A stretch of 64,000 nucleotides of DNA from assembly GCF_003053745.1 (NCBI RefSeq), contig NZ_QAYE01000001.1, positions 186,001-250,000 of the forward strand, given 5' to 3'. The DNA comes from Sphingomonas faeni (GTDB taxonomy: Bacteria > Pseudomonadota > Alphaproteobacteria > Sphingomonadales > Sphingomonadaceae). Position numbers and translations under genes: made by a program. Below the pieces are notes generated by a model. It saw nothing but the letters and a program-made list of their open reading frames with translations, did not search any database and had not been told where the DNA came from. Below, piece by piece: positions 1 through 9,209 of the stretch (positions within the stretch are counted from its first letter, which is position 1; each line of letters starts with the position of its first letter).

Positions 1-444
1 CTGATCCGCGCGTTCACCGCGTTGACCGTCACCGACGGCGTGATCGAGATGAAGGACGTCGCCGACCGCCTCGACATCCCGACGCATGAACTGCGACGCA
101 TGGCGACGCGCCATTTCGGCATGCCGCCAAAGCTGTTGCTGAGGCGCGCGCGGTTCCTGCGATCGTTCATCAGCCTGATCCGGACCGACGGCATGGCGGA
201 CTATTCGAAGATCGACAGCAGCTATTTCGACGCCTCGCATTTCCTCCGCGATGCCGGCACGTTCCTCGGCACGACGCCGCGCCGCTTCATCGCGTCCGAC
301 ACCGTATTCCTGCGCGCCAGCCTGCGTGCCCGCGCGATGGTGATCGGCGCGCCGACCCAGGCGCTGCATGAAACCGCGAAAGCCGCTGCGCCCGTTCAGA
401 ACCGTCCGACGAACGAGCAGGGTCGTCCGCAACCAAACGCCTGA
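1..444 (+). CDS. AraC-family transcriptional regulator, C-terminal part
   Basis: The reading frame is open from the first base of the window, so the 5' end of the gene lies outside. The visible 147 residues contain an AraC/XylS-type double helix-turn-helix. The first helix region has the pattern VADRLDIPTHELRRMATRHFG. The second has SSYFDASHFLRDAGTFLGTTPRRF, with the typical Asp-x-Ser-His-Phe and Gly-x-x-Pro-x-x-Phe positions. The last 40 residues are a low-complexity tail. Its ligand and targets cannot be read from this part. It ends 82 bases before ruvA on the same strand, in the place where many bacteria carry ruvC. Confidence 0.8.
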   Translation: MIRAFTALTVTDGVIEMKDVADRLDIPTHELRRMATRHFGMPPKLLLRRARFLRSFISLIRTDGMADYSKIDSSYFDASHFLRDAGTFLGTTPRRFIASDTVFLRASLRARAMVIGAPTQALHETAKAAAPVQNRPTNEQGRPQPNA

Positions 445-526
445 CCGACGTGCGCGTCGATCGAGCCGGAACGCCCGTACTTTGACGGGATGACGTCGCG
501 CCGTCGATGTTCTACCGCCTGATCCA

Positions 527-1126
527 ATGATCGTGCATCTCAAAGGACGGCTGGACTCGACCGGCATCGACCATGCCGTGATCGACGTCGGCGGCGTCGG
601 CTATCTGGTCGGCGCCTCGGCGCGCACGCTGTCGGCCTTAGGCCCGATCGGTGAGGCTTGTACCGTGTTCACCGAATTGCTGGTGGGCGAGGATTTCCAG
701 CGGCTCGTGGGGTTCTCCAGCGCGGACGAGCGCGACTGGTTCCGGTTGCTGACGGGCGTGCAGGGGGTCGGCGCCCGCGTCGCGCTCGCGATCCTGTCGG
801 CGCTCGAGCCGGTCGATCTTTCACGCGCGATCGCCAGTGGCGACAAGGCGATGGTCGCGCGCGCCAACGGCGTGGGACCCAAGCTTGCCCAGCGTATCGT
901 GATGGAGTTGAAGGACAAGGTCGGCGGGATCGCGCTGGGGCTCGGGCCGGCAGTGGTCAATGCCGCGCCGGGTGCGTCGGCGGATGCGGTGTCGGCGCTG
1001 CTCAATCTCGGGTTCCGCCCGAACGAGGCGAGTGTCGCGGTGGCGGCGGCGGACGAGGAACTGGGGGCTGGGGCCTCGCTCGATGCGCTGGTCCGGCTGG
1101 CGTTGCGCAAGGCGTCTAAGTCTTAG
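527..1126 (+). CDS. ruvA: Holliday junction branch migration complex subunit RuvA
   Basis: RuvA binds four-way DNA junctions as a tetramer and loads the RuvB motor for branch migration in recombinational repair. The 199 residues match the family's usual length. The protein starts with the typical MIVHLKGRL strand and has two helix-hairpin-helix segments around residues 75-130 ([15 protein letters not shown] and [19 protein letters not shown]). The C-terminal domain III at about 150-199 binds RuvB ([16 protein letters not shown]). Its partner ruvB lies 1.2 kb downstream, not adjacent. Confidence 0.97.
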   Translation: MIVHLKGRLDSTGIDHAVIDVGGVGYLVGASARTLSALGPIGEACTVFTELLVGEDFQRLVGFSSADERDWFRLLTGVQGVGARVALAILSALEPVDLSRAIASGDKAMVARANGVGPKLAQRIVMELKDKVGGIALGLGPAVVNAAPGASADAVSALLNLGFRPNEASVAVAAADEELGAGASLDALVRLALRKASKS

Positions 1127-1130
1127 AGTT

Positions 1131-1320
1131 CGGTCGATAGCGTTCTCCTGCGTACGCAGGAGTCCAGGATGACAAGCTTCGCGCTCCGTTGCCCTGGGCT
1201 CCTGCGTGCGCAGGAGAACGCTATCGACCGTCACTAGTCCGTCATCCTGACGAAAGTCAGGATCCAGAGCCGCAATCGGCAACGCCAATAACCCTGGGTC
1301 CTGACTTTCGTCAGGATGAC
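1131..1320. repeat. Two consecutive inverted repeats
   Basis: The gap after ruvA holds two separate long palindromes. The first has 32-base arms at 1131-1162 and 1199-1230 with one mismatch; each arm itself contains a smaller palindrome (CTCCTGCGtACGCAGGAG). The second has 25-base arms at 1241-1265 and 1296-1320 with one mismatch, built on CCTGACGAAAGTCAGG. They resemble the short palindromic intergenic elements common in sphingomonads. They could also act as a terminator between ruvA and the convergent dehydrogenase gene. A decayed copy of the second type lies at 24042-24067. Confidence 0.85.
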
Positions 1321-1362
1321 GCAAATGACTCGGGCGGTATTCGTACTATGGTCGCCTCGTCC

Positions 1363-2271
1363 TTAGAGCGGCGTAAGCAACGCTTTCCTCCCGAAATGCG
1401 CATCGAGGTTCGCAACCACCAACGCCGCCATCGCAGCCCGTCCATCGACGGTCGCGCTACCCTGATGCGGTGACAGGACCACTTGGTTCATCGCCTTGAG
1501 CGCGTTGGGAACGGCAGGTTCGTCGGCGAACACATCAAGCCCCGCCCCGGCGATCGTCCCGTCCTGAAGCGCCACTACCAGCGCCGGTTCGTCGACCAGA
1601 CTACCCCGAGCGATATTAACGAGGATACCGTCCTCGCCAAGTGCCCTGAGGACACCCGCATCCACGATATGCGACGTCGCCTCGCCTCCAGGCGCGGCAA
1701 TGATCAGCACGTCGCACGCCGCCGCAAGCGAAGCGATGTCGGCATGGAATACGCCGGCGAAATCCGGCTTGGCGGAATGCGCGGCATAATGAAGTGCGCT
1801 CGCAAACGGCGCAGCGCGCTCGGCGATCGCCTTGCCAATCCGGCCGAGCCCGAAGATCCCGATCCGCCGCCCGCTAGCCCGGCGCGCGAGACCGACCTGC
1901 CACCCGCCGTCCCGCACCGCGCGATCGTTCGCGACGATCCGCCGTTGCACCGCCAACATAAGCCCGATCGCAAGGTCCGCGACGTCGTCGGTCAGCACGT
2001 CCGGCGTCGTCGTCACCGCGATGCCGCGTGCCTTGGTCGCGGCGAGGTTGATCCCGTCGTAGCCGACGCCGTGGATCGCGATGATCTCCAGCGCCGGAAA
2101 ACGATCGAGCAGCGCCGCATCGACCACGCTGCTCCCGCCACCGACGATCGCGCGCGTCGTTGCCGGCGGATCCTCGCGGTGCAACGTGAAGCGCTCGGCA
2201 AGCGTCGCCTCCAACGCGGGCGAGGCTCCGCCCAGCAGATACAAGTCGGGGTGCGAGGTGTCGTTGGTCAT
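1363..2271 (-). CDS. D-isomer-specific 2-hydroxyacid dehydrogenase
   Basis: Probable NAD(P)H-dependent reductase of 2-oxo acids such as glyoxylate or hydroxypyruvate. The 302 residues show the family layout: an N-terminal substrate domain with [10 protein letters not shown] near residue 68, a Rossmann nucleotide site GLGRIG at 141-146, and the catalytic Arg ([10 protein letters not shown]), Glu (DVFADEP) and His (SPHQGSAT) segments. The start is the ATG at 2271, giving [10 protein letters not shown]. The gene runs against ruvA and ruvB and splits them. Exact substrate is not determinable from sequence. Confidence 0.9.
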   Translation of the reverse strand: MTNDTSHPDLYLLGGASPALEATLAERFTLHREDPPATTRAIVGGGSSVVDAALLDRFPALEIIAIHGVGYDGINLAATKARGIAVTTTPDVLTDDVADLAIGLMLAVQRRIVANDRAVRDGGWQVGLARRASGRRIGIFGLGRIGKAIAERAAPFASALHYAAHSAKPDFAGVFHADIASLAAACDVLIIAAPGGEATSHIVDAGVLRALGEDGILVNIARGSLVDEPALVVALQDGTIAGAGLDVFADEPAVPNALKAMNQVVLSPHQGSATVDGRAAMAALVVANLDAHFGRKALLTPL

Positions 2272-2324
2272 CCCACACCCATAGCCGCCTTGCCCCCTTC
2301 ACCGCGAGCGCGCTATCGCAGGAT

Positions 2325-3350
2325 GTGACCGATACAGACCGCATCCTGACCGCCGCCAAGCGTCCCGAAGACGTCGACGCCGCGCTGCGCCCGAAGACGC
2401 TTGACGAATTCGTCGGGCAGAAGGCCGCGCGCGAGAACCTGCGCATCTTCATCCAGGCGGCAAAATCGCGCGGCGATGCGCTCGATCACGTGCTGTTCTT
2501 CGGCCCGCCGGGGCTCGGCAAGACTACGCTCGCGCAGATCGTCGCGCGCGAGATGGGGGTGGGGTTCCGCGCCACATCGGGGCCGGTGATCGCCAAGTCG
2601 GGTGATCTCGCCGCGCTACTGACCAATCTCGAGGACGGCGACGTGCTGTTCATCGACGAGATCCACCGGTTGCAGCCTGCGGTCGAGGAGGTGCTCTACC
2701 CGGCGATGGAGGACCGTGCGCTCGACCTGATGATCGGCGAGGGGCCCAGCGCGCGCAGCGTCCGCATCGACCTACCGCGGTTTACGCTGATCGGCGCGAC
2801 CACGCGGCAGGGGTTGCTGACGACGCCGCTACGCGATCGCTTCGGCATCCCGGTGCGGCTGCAATTCTACACGGTCGAGGAACTGGAGCGCGTCGTCACG
2901 CGAGCGGCGGGACTGCTCGGACTGGGCATCGCCAAGGACGGAGCGATGGAGATCGCGCGCCGGGCCCGCGGTACGCCGCGTATCGCCGGGCGATTGCTGC
3001 GAAGAGTGCGCGATTTCGCCAATGTCGCGGGGCACGAGACGGTCGATGCGCGTGCGGCGGATGCGGCGCTCAACCGGCTGGAGGTCGATTCGCTCGGGCT
3101 CGACGCGATGGACCGCCGCTATCTGATGATGATCGCCGACATCTACCGCGGCGGCCCGGTCGGCGTGGAGACTCTCGCCGCAGGGCTCAGCGAACCGCGC
3201 GACACGATCGAGGAAGTGATCGAGCCGTACCTGATCCAGCTAGGCCTGATCGCGCGCACCGCTCGCGGTCGGTTCCTGAATGCAGGCGGCTGGAAGCACT
3301 TGGGCTTGAACCCACCAGCCGGCAGCCAGGACGGCCTGTTCGACGCGTAA
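2325..3350 (+). CDS. ruvB: Holliday junction branch migration ATPase RuvB
   Basis: Hexameric AAA+ motor that pumps DNA through the RuvA-bound junction. The 341 residues carry Walker A GPPGLGKT at 60-67, Walker B FIDEIHRL near 109-116, sensor [11 protein letters not shown], and a C-terminal winged helix ([19 protein letters not shown]). A GTG start at 2325 is used; the overlapping ATG at 2323 is out of frame and hits a stop at once. The start lies 53 bases from the divergent dehydrogenase start at 2271, so ruvB must have its own promoter in that gap. Confidence 0.97.
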   Translation: MTDTDRILTAAKRPEDVDAALRPKTLDEFVGQKAARENLRIFIQAAKSRGDALDHVLFFGPPGLGKTTLAQIVAREMGVGFRATSGPVIAKSGDLAALLTNLEDGDVLFIDEIHRLQPAVEEVLYPAMEDRALDLMIGEGPSARSVRIDLPRFTLIGATTRQGLLTTPLRDRFGIPVRLQFYTVEELERVVTRAAGLLGLGIAKDGAMEIARRARGTPRIAGRLLRRVRDFANVAGHETVDARAADAALNRLEVDSLGLDAMDRRYLMMIADIYRGGPVGVETLAAGLSEPRDTIEEVIEPYLIQLGLIARTARGRFLNAGGWKHLGLNPPAGSQDGLFDA

Positions 3351-3376
3351 CGGGTTGCGTACGCGCTACCGTGTTT

Positions 3377-3392
3377 CCCCGCGAAGGCGGGG
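3377..3392. repeat. Short palindrome, half copy of an intergenic repeat
   Basis: A 16-base palindrome, CCCCGCGAAGGCGGGG with two central mismatches, followed by GACCCAG. It resembles the arm of the GGGCCCAG-type repeat at 8010-8113. The rest of the gap between ruvB and ptsP (3351-3580) shows no gene. Confidence 0.5.
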
Positions 3393-3580
3393 ACCCAGAC
3401 TGGGCTCATGCCTTCGCGGCAGAACAAGGAGGAGGGGGCAACCGTAGCCGATGAGATTTGCTCGCCGCGATCCGCACCAACCTCATTTGTAAGAATCCCC
3501 ACCGCCAGATCGATCGAACTTCACCCCAACACTGCTTTTGTTGCGTGGCACCCAAGCGTTTCATCTGATAGCCAACGCGA

Positions 3581-5854
3581 ATGCCCCTTTCGGCCGCCGC
3601 CTCCGCCCGCGAAATCCTCACCAGCCTTCACGACGTGATGGCGTCGCGCACCTCCGCGCAAGCCAAGCTGAACGCCGTCGTCGGCATCATCGCCACCGCG
3701 ATCGACAGCGAAGTCTGCTCGATCTACCTGTTGCGCGAGGGCGTGCTCGAACTGTTCGCGACCCGCGGCCTCGATCAGGCTGCCGTTCACGTCACCAAGC
3801 TCGCGCTCGGCGAAGGCCTCGTCGGCACCATTGCCGAGGATGTCGAAGTGCTCAACCTCGACGAAGCCGCCAGCCACCCCGATTTCGCCTACAAGCCCGA
3901 GACCGGCGAGGATCGCTTCCACAGTTTCGCCGGCGTGCCGATCATCCGCCGCGAGCGTTCCGTGGGCGTCCTGGCCGTCCAGCACACCGACCGTCGCAGA
4001 TATGCTGACGTCGAGATCGAGGCGCTGCAGACGGTCGCGATGGTGCTCTCCGAACTGATCGCCAACGCAGGGCTGATCGACACCACCGGCGGCGGCGCGG
4101 ATCGGCCGCAGTCGACCGCGGCGATGCGCATCCCCGGCCAGAAGCTCGTCGACGGCATGGGCGCGGGCTTCGCGGTCTATCACCAGCCGCGTATCCACAT
4201 CGAGCATACCGTCGCCGAGGATACCGACGCCGAGCGCCACCGCGTCTACGCGGCGTTCGACAAGATGCGCGAAGGCATCGACCGGATGACCCGCGAGGCC
4301 GAATTCGGCGTCGGCGGCGAGCATGTCGAAGTACTCCAGACCTACAAGATGTTCGCGTATGACGAGGGCTGGGCCCGGCGCATCAACGAGGCGATCGACT
4401 CCGGCCTCACCGCCGAGGCGGCGATCGAGCGCGTCCAGCAACGCACCCGCCAGCGCATGCGCCAGATCGACGATCCGTTGCTCGCCGACCGGATGCACGA
4501 TCTGGAGGACCTGTCGAACCGGCTGCTCCGCATCGTCTCGGGCCAGATGGGTACCGCCGCGCAGATGGGTCTTCGCCAGGACACCATCCTCATCGCGCGC
4601 AACCTCGGCCCGGCCGAACTGCTCGAATACGACAAGCGGCGACTGAAGGGCGTGATCCTCGAGGAGGGCTCGCTCACCGCGCACGTCACGATCGTCGCCC
4701 GCGCGATGGGCGTGCCGGTACTCGGCCGCGTCCGCGACATCCGCCGCCTCGTGGCGGAGGGCGACATGCTGTTGCTCGACAGCGCGGAAAGCAACGTCTT
4801 CGCGCGGCCCTCGGCGGCGATGGAGGAAGCGTTCGAGGCGCGCCTCGCGATGCGCCAGAAGCGCAAGGCGGCGTTCGCGGCTTTGCGCGACGTGCCACCG
4901 ATCACCAAGGACGGCCACCGCCTGACCCTCATGGTCAACGCAGGCCTGCGTGACGATGTGGCCGCGCTCGACGTCACCGGAGCCGACGGCATCGGCTTGT
5001 TCCGTACCGAGTTCCAGTTCCTCGTCTCCGCCACGCTGCCACAGCGCGAGCGCCAGCAGCGGCTCTACCGCGAAGTGCTCGACGCGGCCGGCGATCGCCC
5101 GGTGATCTTCCGCACCGTGGATATCGGCGGCGACAAGGCGCTGCCGTATCTCAACAAGGAAGACGCCGACGAGGAGAATCCAGCGATGGGCTGGCGCGCT
5201 CTGCGCCTTGGTCTGGAGCGCGACGGCCTGATGAAGGTGCAGGCGCGGGCGTTGCTGGAGGCCGCCGCTGGCCGCACGCTCAACGTGATGTTCCCGATGG
5301 TCAGCGAGCCATGGGAATTCGATGAGGCCCGCGCGCTGTTCGAGGCGCAGCGAACCTGGCTCGAAGGACGCGGGCGCAAGATGCCGCTCGCGATCCGTTA
5401 CGGCGCGATGCTCGAGGTGCCGGCGCTCGCCGAGATGCTCGACATCCTGCTGCCGAAGATCGAGTTCCTGTCGATCGGCACCAACGATCTCACGCAGTTC
5501 CTGTTCGCCGCCGATCGCGCCAATCCGAAGCTCGCCGAGCGCTACGACTGGCTCAGCCCGTCGATCCTGCGCTTCATCGCGCGACTGGTCGCACCGGTCC
5601 GCGACGCCTCGGTCGACCTCGCGGTCTGTGGTGAGATGGGTGGGCGTCCGCTGGAGGCGATGGCGCTGATCGGGCTCGGCATCGAGAGGTTGTCGATCAC
5701 CCCCGCCGCAGTCGGCCCGATCAAGGCGATGACGCGCTCGCTCGATCGCGCCGCGCTCACCGCATACATGACAGGACTGCTGGCCAACCCGCCGCGCGAC
5801 ATGCGCGGCGTGCTGACCAACTGGGCGACTGAAAACGGCGTCGAAATCGTCTGA
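3581..5854 (+). CDS. ptsP: Phosphoenolpyruvate--protein phosphotransferase PtsP (EI-Ntr)
   Basis: First enzyme of the nitrogen-related phosphotransferase chain. It takes phosphate from phosphoenolpyruvate and passes it to NPr in the cytoplasm. The 757 residues have a GAF sensor domain at about 20-165, then the PEP-utilising domains. The phospho-acceptor is His368 in the segment EEGSLTAHVTIVARAMG. The C-terminal TIM barrel holds GIGLFRTEFQF, IGTNDLTQF and the conserved Cys in LAVCGEMGG. The GAF domain separates it from the sugar EI. No NPr or EIIA-Ntr gene lies nearby. Confidence 0.95.
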   Translation: MPLSAAASAREILTSLHDVMASRTSAQAKLNAVVGIIATAIDSEVCSIYLLREGVLELFATRGLDQAAVHVTKLALGEGLVGTIAEDVEVLNLDEAASHPDFAYKPETGEDRFHSFAGVPIIRRERSVGVLAVQHTDRRRYADVEIEALQTVAMVLSELIANAGLIDTTGGGADRPQSTAAMRIPGQKLVDGMGAGFAVYHQPRIHIEHTVAEDTDAERHRVYAAFDKMREGIDRMTREAEFGVGGEHVEVLQTYKMFAYDEGWARRINEAIDSGLTAEAAIERVQQRTRQRMRQIDDPLLADRMHDLEDLSNRLLRIVSGQMGTAAQMGLRQDTILIARNLGPAELLEYDKRRLKGVILEEGSLTAHVTIVARAMGVPVLGRVRDIRRLVAEGDMLLLDSAESNVFARPSAAMEEAFEARLAMRQKRKAAFAALRDVPPITKDGHRLTLMVNAGLRDDVAALDVTGADGIGLFRTEFQFLVSATLPQRERQQRLYREVLDAAGDRPVIFRTVDIGGDKALPYLNKEDADEENPAMGWRALRLGLERDGLMKVQARALLEAAAGRTLNVMFPMVSEPWEFDEARALFEAQRTWLEGRGRKMPLAIRYGAMLEVPALAEMLDILLPKIEFLSIGTNDLTQFLFAADRANPKLAERYDWLSPSILRFIARLVAPVRDASVDLAVCGEMGGRPLEAMALIGLGIERLSITPAAVGPIKAMTRSLDRAALTAYMTGLLANPPRDMRGVLTNWATENGVEIV

Positions 5855-5962
5855 TCCGCGGAAAGCTGCGGTTAAGACGTTCGGTGCGTTGACACGGCTA
5901 AGGGCCTCTGAAAGACGGGTGCCATGGCGGGCAACGCTACGCGCCCGCGCTCGGAGACAAGA

Positions 5963-6931
5963 ATGGACGAGGTCGAAACCGGCCAGAACGCAGCACCCGC
6001 TCAACCAGAGCGTGCTGGCGACATTCTCCGCAAGGCGCGCGAGGCGCAGGGCCTGACGGTCGCGGATATCGCGACGCGTACCCGTGTGCCGTTGCGTCAC
6101 CTCGAAGCGATCGAGGCGTCCGATTACTCCACGCTGCCGTCGTCGACTTATGCGGTCGGTTTCAGCCGCGCCTATGCACGCGCGATGGGCATCGACGAGG
6201 TGCAGATCGCGAACATCGTCCGCAGCGACGTCGCCAAGCTCGGCAGCAAGAAGCCCGAATACGAACCCTACGAGATGACCGATCCGTCGCGCGTGCCTTC
6301 GCGCGGGCTCGCGATCGTTGCGCTCGGCATCGCGATCGCGGTGCTGGTGCTGGTCGGCCTCTGGTACGGCACCGACATGTTCCGCGGATCGGGCAATGCC
6401 TCGACCACGACGCCGATCGCCGAGACCGCGCCGAACCCTGCCGCGCAGACCGCGCAACCGGTGCCCGCGCCAGCTACGCCCGCCAACGGGCAGGTTACGC
6501 TGACCGCTTCGGACGAGGTGTGGATGCGCGTCTACGATGCCGACAACAAGACGCTCTACCTGGGCACGATGAAGCCCGGCGAGAAGTTCGACGTGCCGAA
6601 GGATGCCAAGGATCCGAAGATCAACATCGGTCGTGCAGACAAGCTTGCGGTTACGCTCAACGGCGCCGCGGCTCCTGCGCTCGGCACCGGCGAACGCGCG
6701 ATCAAGGACGTGTCCGTGGGTGCCCCGGCGATTGCCGCGCGGATCGCCGGCACGCCTGAGCCTCAGGCCACGCCCACCGCGACCGAAGCAACGCCGACCC
6801 GGTCGTCCGAGCGGTCGCGCACCGCCAGCCGTCCTCGTACGCCGCGTCGTGCGCTGAGCGAAACGCAGCGCGCCAACCTCGACGCAGTCGCCAATCCACC
6901 ACCCGCCGCTACGGCAACGCCCAATCCGTGA
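5963..6931 (+). CDS. RodZ-like protein: HTH, membrane segment and DUF4115
   Basis: Membrane-anchored helix-turn-helix protein of the RodZ type, which in other bacteria links MreB to the wall synthesis machinery. A cytoplasmic XRE-type HTH comes first (GDILRKAREAQGLTVADIA ... VPLRHLEAIE). A single membrane segment follows (LAIVALGIAIAVLVLVGLWY, encoded near 6307-6370). The periplasmic part has a DUF4115-like beta domain (VWMRVYDADNKTLYLGTMKPGE) and a Pro/Thr/Ala-rich tail. The ATG at 5963 is preferred because GGAG lies six bases before it; an in-frame ATG at 5924 has no clear ribosome site and would add 13 residues. Confidence 0.85.
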   Translation: MDEVETGQNAAPAQPERAGDILRKAREAQGLTVADIATRTRVPLRHLEAIEASDYSTLPSSTYAVGFSRAYARAMGIDEVQIANIVRSDVAKLGSKKPEYEPYEMTDPSRVPSRGLAIVALGIAIAVLVLVGLWYGTDMFRGSGNASTTTPIAETAPNPAAQTAQPVPAPATPANGQVTLTASDEVWMRVYDADNKTLYLGTMKPGEKFDVPKDAKDPKINIGRADKLAVTLNGAAAPALGTGERAIKDVSVGAPAIAARIAGTPEPQATPTATEATPTRSSERSRTASRPRTPRRALSETQRANLDAVANPPPAATATPNP

Positions 6932-7026
6932 CGACGACAGACCATCGCAGGGTCTTAAGGCTGGCGACAGGATGGGTAGTGCAGCTATACCCGGACGATT
7001 AACCAATCCACCGGGGGGGGTGGCCC

Positions 7027-7950
7027 ATGCGTAAGTCAATTCTGGTCGGCGTCTGCCTCGCGGCGCTGTTGCCCTCTGCCGTACAGGCACAAAATGTCGA
7101 GGGCCGCGTCGGCAAGCTCGAAAGCGAAATGCGCGCGGTCCAGCGGAAGGTCTTCCCGGGCGGTGCGGGCCAGATGCTCCAGCCCGAAGTCCGTGCGCCG
7201 CAGAGCGAGCAGGGCCCCGGGCCCGGCTCACCCGCGACCAGTGCGCTTGCCGACGTCAACCAGCGCGTCACGTCGCTCGAACAGCAGATGACCTCGCTCA
7301 CCGAGCAGATCGAGCAGAACCAGAACCGCACCCGCCAGTTGCAGGACGCCTTCGACAATTACCGCCGCTCGAACGACGCGCGGTTGAAGACGCTCGAGAC
7401 CGGTCCCGCGCCGATCGCGACGGGGGCGGGGACTGGTGGCCCGATCGAATCCGATGATCAGTCGAGTGGTCCATCACGCCCGACCACGCGCCCCGAAGCC
7501 GCGAGCAAGCCCGGCGCTACCACACCGACCAAGATCTCGGTCGAAAAGCCCTCTACCGGCGATCCGGCGGAAGACGAGTATATGTACGGCTATCGCCTCT
7601 GGGCGGCCAAGCAATACCCGCAGGCCGAGGCCCAGCTGAAGAAGGTCGTCGCCGAATACCCCAAGAGCAAGCGTGCCAGCTATGCGCAGAATCTGCTCGG
7701 CCGATCGTATCTCGACGAAGGCAAGCCGAGCCTCGCGTCGATGGCGTTCTACGACAATTACAAGAAGATGCCTGAGGGCGAGCGCGCGCCGGACAGCCTG
7801 CTGTATCTCGGCCAGGCGCTGACCAAGCTCAACAAGCCGGCGGATGCGTGCAAGGTGTATGACGAGCTGAACGACGTCTACGGCGCCAAGATGGCGTCGA
7901 CGATGAAGGGGCAGGTTGCCGCCGGCCGCAGCGTGGCGAAGTGCAAGTAA
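7027..7950 (+). CDS. ybgF: Tol-Pal system protein YbgF/CpoB
   Basis: Periplasmic coordinator of outer-membrane constriction and wall synthesis in the Tol-Pal system. The 307 residues start with a signal peptide (MRKSILVGVCLAALLPSAVQA, cleavage before QNVEG). A coiled-coil trimerisation region covers about 25-115. A Pro/Thr/Ser-rich linker follows, then TPR repeats from about residue 180 (YMYGYRLWAAKQYPQAEAQL and later units). tol-pal genes are not upstream here, but tilS and ftsH follow as in other alphaproteobacteria. Confidence 0.9.
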   Translation: MRKSILVGVCLAALLPSAVQAQNVEGRVGKLESEMRAVQRKVFPGGAGQMLQPEVRAPQSEQGPGPGSPATSALADVNQRVTSLEQQMTSLTEQIEQNQNRTRQLQDAFDNYRRSNDARLKTLETGPAPIATGAGTGGPIESDDQSSGPSRPTTRPEAASKPGATTPTKISVEKPSTGDPAEDEYMYGYRLWAAKQYPQAEAQLKKVVAEYPKSKRASYAQNLLGRSYLDEGKPSLASMAFYDNYKKMPEGERAPDSLLYLGQALTKLNKPADACKVYDELNDVYGAKMASTMKGQVAAGRSVAKCK

Positions 7951-8009
7951 GCGATCTCTTGATGGCTAAGCGTGACCTTCTGTTCGTGTCTGCACCTCGC
8001 AAACCAGCC

Positions 8010-8113
8010 CCACCCCGGCGGAGGCCGGGGCCCAGTTGGAAAGGTCGCAGTAACGGATCGCAGCGTTCGATCAGCAACGTTTCCCGACTGGGCCCCGGCC
8101 TCCGCCGGGGTGG
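8010..8113. repeat. Inverted repeat between cpoB and tilS
   Basis: Arms at 8010-8040 and 8083-8113 (31 bases) are inverted copies with a single mismatch. They contain CACCCCGGCGGAGGCCGGGG followed by CCCAGT. The 42-base spacer shows no gene. This is a GC-rich intergenic palindromic element; it may also form a strong hairpin in the transcript entering tilS. Confidence 0.85.
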
Positions 8114-8143
8114 CGAACTTTCCATGGTCAGGACTGTCTCCGC

Positions 8144-9109
8144 ATGACCGAAGAAGGACGCCGCTTCGCCGCCGACTTTGCGCGCCTCGCCAGCGACATC
8201 ACCAACCCGCTGTTCGCCGTCTCCGGCGGCCCCGACAGCATGGCGATGCTCACCCTCGCGCACGAAGCTCTCCCCTCCGGCTTCACGGTCGCCAGCATAG
8301 ACCACCGCCTCCGCCCCGAAGCAGTGGAAGAGTCCGCCATGGTCGCCGCGCATTGCGCAACGCTCGGCATTCCCCACGCCACGCTCGCCCCCAGCGAACC
8401 GATCACCGGCGCGAGCATCCAGGCGCAGGCGCGCACCACGCGCTACGCCCTCCTCACCGACCACGTCCGTGCGATCGGGGCAGGGGCGCTCGTCACCGGC
8501 CACCACGCCGACGATCAGGCCGAGACCTTCCTCATGCGCGCCGCGCGCGGGTCGGGTTTAGCCGGTCTCGCCGGTGTCCGCGCCCGCACCGAAGTCCACG
8601 GCGTCACGGTTATCCGCCCCTTGCTCGACTGGCGCCGCGCCGAACTCCGCGCGATCGTCCGCCGTGCGGAAGTACCGTTCTTCGACGATCCCTCGAACCA
8701 CGACGACCGCCACGATCGCACCCGCTTCCGCCGGTTGCTCGACCAGAACGAATGGCTCGGCACGCCCAACCTCGCGCGCGCCGCTGCGGCGCTTGCCGAG
8801 ACCGACACCGATGTCCGCGCGATGGTCGACTGGATCTGGACCGAACGCGCCAAGGTCGGTGGCGGCGAAGTGAAGCTCGCGGTCGAGAAACTGCCCCGTG
8901 AAATTCTCCGCCGCCTCGCGCGCCGCGCGATCGGCACGGTCCGCACCGACGCCGGCATCGTCGCGCCCGAATGGACCGAGGCCGCCAACATCGAAAGCCT
9001 GCTCGACTCGTTGATGGCCGGTAAACGGACCACTCAGGCCGGGATCATCGCCAGCGTTCGCGGCGACGTCTGGCGCTTCCGACAGGCGCCACCGCGCAGA
9101 ACCGCTTAG
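8144..9109 (+). CDS. tilS: tRNA(Ile)-lysidine synthetase TilS
   Basis: ATP-dependent enzyme that converts C34 of the CAU-anticodon isoleucine tRNA to lysidine, so that it reads AUA. The PP-loop signature SGGPDS is at residues 27-32. Further family marks are IDHRLRPEA and TGHHADDQAETFLMRAARGSGLAGL. At 321 residues it is much shorter than the 430-residue enterobacterial form and appears to lack most of the C-terminal accessory domains, which is common in this class. It sits between cpoB and ftsH. Confidence 0.95.
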   Translation: MTEEGRRFAADFARLASDITNPLFAVSGGPDSMAMLTLAHEALPSGFTVASIDHRLRPEAVEESAMVAAHCATLGIPHATLAPSEPITGASIQAQARTTRYALLTDHVRAIGAGALVTGHHADDQAETFLMRAARGSGLAGLAGVRARTEVHGVTVIRPLLDWRRAELRAIVRRAEVPFFDDPSNHDDRHDRTRFRRLLDQNEWLGTPNLARAAAALAETDTDVRAMVDWIWTERAKVGGGEVKLAVEKLPREILRRLARRAIGTVRTDAGIVAPEWTEAANIESLLDSLMAGKRTTQAGIIASVRGDVWRFRQAPPRRTA

Positions 9110-9156
9110 CGCGCCCGTCCGTTCACATTGATCAACGCAAGTCGCGCGTTGTTCCA

Positions 9157-9184
9157 TTGCCATTAACCTGCGCACGCTTATCTT
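9157..9184 (+). promoter_or_regulatory. Candidate promoter of ftsH
   Basis: TTGCCA at 9157-9162 and TATCTT at 9179-9184 are separated by 16 bases and lie 25 bases before the ftsH start. This fits a housekeeping-type promoter by inspection. A heat-shock sigma factor may also use this region, which could not be judged. Confidence 0.4.
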
Positions 9185-9209
9185 GTGCGGTGAAAGGTAT
9201 CGTGCACCC

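Noticed and set aside
3521..7231. Very long open frame on the minus strand across ptsP and the RodZ-like gene
   Set aside because: Its protein is rich in Arg, His and Gly with no domain. It lies opposite well-supported genes, as expected in high-GC DNA.
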